Shown piece by piece: positions 61,814-64,000 of a stretch of 64,000 nucleotides of DNA (its first letter is position 1; every line of letters starts with the position of its first letter). The DNA is from Planctomycetota bacterium (GTDB lineage: Bacteria; Planctomycetota; UBA11346). The DNA lies in contig JADGDD010000005.1 of the NCBI GenBank assembly GCA_016745075.1, positions 62,001 to 126,000 on the forward strand. Reading direction: 5' to 3'. The position numbers were made by a program, and so were the translations under genes. A model generated the notes under the pieces. The model was given only the letters and a program-made list of their open reading frames with translations. It ran no database searches and was not told the DNA's origin.

Positions 61814-62401
61814 CTAAAATAATTCGCAGCCGCACTTGCTCAGTAATGTTGTAAGTGCGAGCAACGGTAAGCCAGTAATGGCGCTATGGTCATCACTGGC
61901 AATTGTCTCAAATAAACCAATGCCCTGACATTCGAGTTTATAAGCACCAGCGCAGTTGTAGGGTTGGTCGGCTGCAACATAGCGTGTCAGTTGTTCACGA
62001 GTGAGTGTACGCATGGATAAAGTCGTGATGTCCGTATGTTGGTGCATTGCTCCCTGATAACAGACCGTTACTGCGGTAATGAGTTGATGGGTGCGGCCAG
62101 CAAGAAATTCAAGTTGATTAACAGCTTTTTCTGCGTTGCCCGGTTTACCAAGAATGCGTCCATCACAGTGGGCTAATTGGTCAGAACCAATAACAACGGC
62201 ATTTGGTTCTGTTTGAGCAATACTCTCTGCCTTTAAACGTCCCAAGGTTTCTGCTAGTTCACGTGGAGCAAGCCCTGCTGTTTTCAGTGCGTCCTCATCA
62301 CAATCTGGTGCTCGTTGCTCAAAAGGTAAGCCGAGTCGTTCCAATAATTGACGACGATAGGGGGAAGTGCTGGCCAAAATGATGTTCGGAAGAGTAGGCA
62401 T
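61814..62401 (-). CDS. yceF: Maf-family nucleotide pyrophosphatase, YceF subtype
   Basis: 195 residues. NIILASTSPYRRQLLERLGLPF is the Maf signature. VIGSDQLAHCDGRILGKP and CAGAYKLECQGIGLFE follow, and the GSDQ and CAG(S/A)-x-K-x-E-x-x-GI-x-LF pattern is the E. coli YceF (7-methyl-GTP pyrophosphatase) rather than the YhdE (dTTP/UTP) subtype. It is a house-cleaning enzyme that hydrolyses modified nucleotides. Confidence 0.93.
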   Translation of the reverse strand: MPTLPNIILASTSPYRRQLLERLGLPFEQRAPDCDEDALKTAGLAPRELAETLGRLKAESIAQTEPNAVVIGSDQLAHCDGRILGKPGNAEKAVNQLEFLAGRTHQLITAVTVCYQGAMHQHTDITTLSMRTLTREQLTRYVAADQPYNCAGAYKLECQGIGLFETIASDDHSAITGLPLLALTTLLSKCGCELF

Positions 62402-62480
62402 ACTCGGAATCGTTCTATTATGGCGATGAATGCAAGCAGGGAAGAAATTACGACGTTCTTTCTTAGGTGGACAATTAGTA

Positions 62481-62486
62481 TATAAT
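62481..62486 (+). promoter_or_regulatory. Candidate -10 element
   Basis: TATAAT 38 nt before the ATG at 62524, with an AT-rich tract around it. No clear -35 hexamer is seen at 17 nt. It is a plausible promoter for the following secreted protein. Confidence 0.35.
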
Positions 62487-62523
62487 AAGTATGTTCATTT
62501 TTTTCCTAGAGAAGGACTTGTGT

Positions 62524-64000
62524 ATGTTTAATAGATTCTTGTTTCTCCTGTCTGTCAGTGTCCTGTCCGTTATTAGTGCTGAGGAAGGAAACCGTTTAGC
62601 GGCTTTAGACGACTTGACGGCCTACCTCAGTAAGCCACTGCATCCGCATTGTGCTGCATTTAACTTTGATATCTTCGACTTTCCGCATGAGCCAGGTGCG
62701 GGATTGCGATTAGAAAAAGTGGAAGCAGCAGGTGCTTTTGTCGATCTTGAGCAAGATTTTGCTGGTAAAATTGTTGTGCTCGTAGAAGTGAATGTAAAAG
62801 AACGGCATAAGGCTTGGGCCTTGGAAACAGAGGAGGCTATGCCTACTGCAGTAGTGGCATACCAACGTTTGCATGCTGAATACGCGGATAGCGGCGTTGA
62901 ATTTTTAACAATATGGTCTTTGCAACGGAAACAGTCAGTAGAGGAACAACGAGCAGAGGCGCTTGCTTATGTCGCACAAACAGGTTTGCCAGGAACCGTG
63001 CTCTTGGATGCGAAGAAGTCTGGAAAAGTAAGTCGTAGCAAGAGTGCATTTGGTGATTATGCCAAGAGTTATTTGCCTGGCCATCCCCCTGCTAATCAGG
63101 TCTTAGTACGCCAAGCAGATGGTCTCTTGGTGTTTAAAGGGAGAGAAAATGATTTAGGATTCAGTTACCACCTTATGCGCCACGTTTTAGACCGTTTGTT
63201 AAAACCAGACTATGAACAACAGGTCCGTGCAGATTTCCCACAAAAATCCCGACTACTTCCTTTTGTTGAAGATGGTGAACAAGGGTTGGTCTATCGCGAT
63301 GATTTTGAAAGCTATGCTGATAGCCACACCTTTAAATTAGAACCACGATGGGGATATACCTATACACGGCAAAGCCGCATTGGTTTGAGGCCAGAATTAG
63401 TTGCTGGGGCAGGCCGTGATGGTTCACAGGCGGTGCATGTTGGTCATGCTTATAATTTTTTGAGTGTACAGCCTTACGCTTTAAAGCATCATCTGCCAGT
63501 ACCGCTTGTGGACGGTGAATTGAGTTTTTATATACGACGCGGCCAAGGAGTTCGCCGTAGAGATCCAAGTGGGTATCGTAATGTCCCAGGTGCAACTTTA
63601 TTTCGATCTTTTTGCATTGGTTTTGGTCAACCAGAATCGTATATGCCAGCAGGCCACCTGATGGGAACTGGCCGGTGGCTGGAAGAAACCTTTGTTACAA
63701 CATTTCGTGTGGATCAGCCGAGCGCTGTTACGTATGCGAAAAATGCTTGGCAACAGGTACGGGTAAAATGTCAATCTGGTCAAAAAGCAGAGGTGTTTGT
63801 TGATGGTATCGCCATTGGTCGGTTACAGTCAGAAAGTCTTTCGTGGTTTGGTCTCCGTTTACATGATGTTGGCAAAACGTGTTACATAGATGATGTTGAA
63901 GTACGCTACGCCAACCCTTCTGCGCATATGCGCGCAGCACTAGCAGATGCAGCATATCCACAGTATGAACCGGTGAAGCCATTTTCAGACGAACTTCAAG
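62524..64000 (+). CDS. Secreted protein with redoxin-like and lectin-like regions, 3'-truncated by window edge
   Basis: The frame is open from the ATG at 62524 (GAAGGAC upstream) to the last base, 492 residues visible. The signal peptide is MFNRFLFLLSVSVLSVISAE. Residues about 75-240 have a TlpA/redoxin-like order (QDFAGKIVVLVEVN, helix, VEFLTIWSLQRKQSVEE, GLPGTVLLDAKKS, NQVLVRQADG) but no CxxC motif. From about 265 on, VYRDDFESYADSHTFKLEPR, ELSFYIRRGQGV, AWQQVRVKCQSGQKAEVFVD and CYIDDVEVRYAN resemble a concanavalin-like jelly-roll. It could be a carbohydrate-binding secreted protein. Function is unknown. Confidence 0.85.
   Translation, partial: MFNRFLFLLSVSVLSVISAEEGNRLAALDDLTAYLSKPLHPHCAAFNFDIFDFPHEPGAGLRLEKVEAAGAFVDLEQDFAGKIVVLVEVNVKERHKAWALETEEAMPTAVVAYQRLHAEYADSGVEFLTIWSLQRKQSVEEQRAEALAYVAQTGLPGTVLLDAKKSGKVSRSKSAFGDYAKSYLPGHPPANQVLVRQADGLLVFKGRENDLGFSYHLMRHVLDRLLKPDYEQQVRADFPQKSRLLPFVEDGEQGLVYRDDFESYADSHTFKLEPRWGYTYTRQSRIGLRPELVAGAGRDGSQAVHVGHAYNFLSVQPYALKHHLPVPLVDGELSFYIRRGQGVRRRDPSGYRNVPGATLFRSFCIGFGQPESYMPAGHLMGTGRWLEETFVTTFRVDQPSAVTYAKNAWQQVRVKCQSGQKAEVFVDGIAIGRLQSESLSWFGLRLHDVGKTCYIDDVEVRYANPSAHMRAALADAAYPQYEPVKPFSDELQ

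Overview
The window looks like chromosomal sequence from a free-living bacterium of the PVC superphylum (Planctomycetota, Lentisphaerota or Verrucomicrobiota; I cannot resolve which). The best marker is a 53-residue small basic protein (35863-36024) that resembles a family I recall as PVC-specific. Supporting signs are a TPR protein with RNA-polymerase alpha-CTD-like domains, an ECF sigma factor fused to a membrane and extracytoplasmic region, a Ser/Thr kinase with an extracytoplasmic beta-helix, a PQQ propeller with a relic methyltransferase-like N-terminus, two sulfatases and a GH4 glycosidase. The envelope is Gram-negative with peptidoglycan: Lgt, MurD, PqiA/PqiB and an LpxR-like barrel are encoded. 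I see no prophage, integrase, transposase or CRISPR array.

Layout. 1-5960: a secreted protein of unknown function, a PQQ propeller, and a broken paralogue of the first gene. 5968-11045: GDSL esterase with a truncated AraC remnant, nitrobindin-like protein, PPK2, two GNATs and PhzF. 11678-17636: degenerate SASA esterase, then LpxR-like barrel, lgt and trmJ on the minus strand, and trmH on the plus strand. 17821-22061: hybrid histidine kinase coupled to a response regulator with a C-terminal ATPase. 22173-25014: three-gene catabolic module (UroD-like, PhyH dioxygenase, TIM-barrel isomerase). 24946-27998: pqiA-pqiB-dinB. 28091-33111: Ser/Thr kinase, NtrC-type activator, soluble histidine kinase and a trypsin-fold protein lacking its serine. 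33262-36024: K+ channel, thioesterase, GAPDH, small basic protein. 36379-44019: sulfatase with divergent AraC regulator, alpha-CTD/TPR protein, second sulfatase, ECF fusion. 44156-48782: hydrolase-thioredoxin-TPR fusion and secreted or small proteins. 48935-49425: tRNA-Thr(CGU) with a 212-bp tandem repeat that copies its 5' half. 49568-53192: clpS-murD-nadB-Rieske on the minus strand, with gmk divergent. 53899-56790: PPOX protein and GH4 with divergent AraC. 56846-64000: Ig-like secreted protein, DUF1573, DUF2062, bioD, WG-repeat protein, Maf/YceF and a partial secreted protein.

How it fits together. The content suggests a scavenger of sulfated or acetylated polysaccharides. Hydrolases sit next to divergently transcribed AraC regulators, and there is extensive signalling (hybrid kinase, Ser/Thr kinase, NtrB/NtrC, ECF). 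A recurring feature is enzyme folds that appear to have lost catalytic residues: SASA, trypsin-like, thioredoxin-like and methyltransferase-like. Several genes are tightly coupled by TAATG or ATGA overlaps.

Functions are assigned from motifs read by eye. No database search was run.
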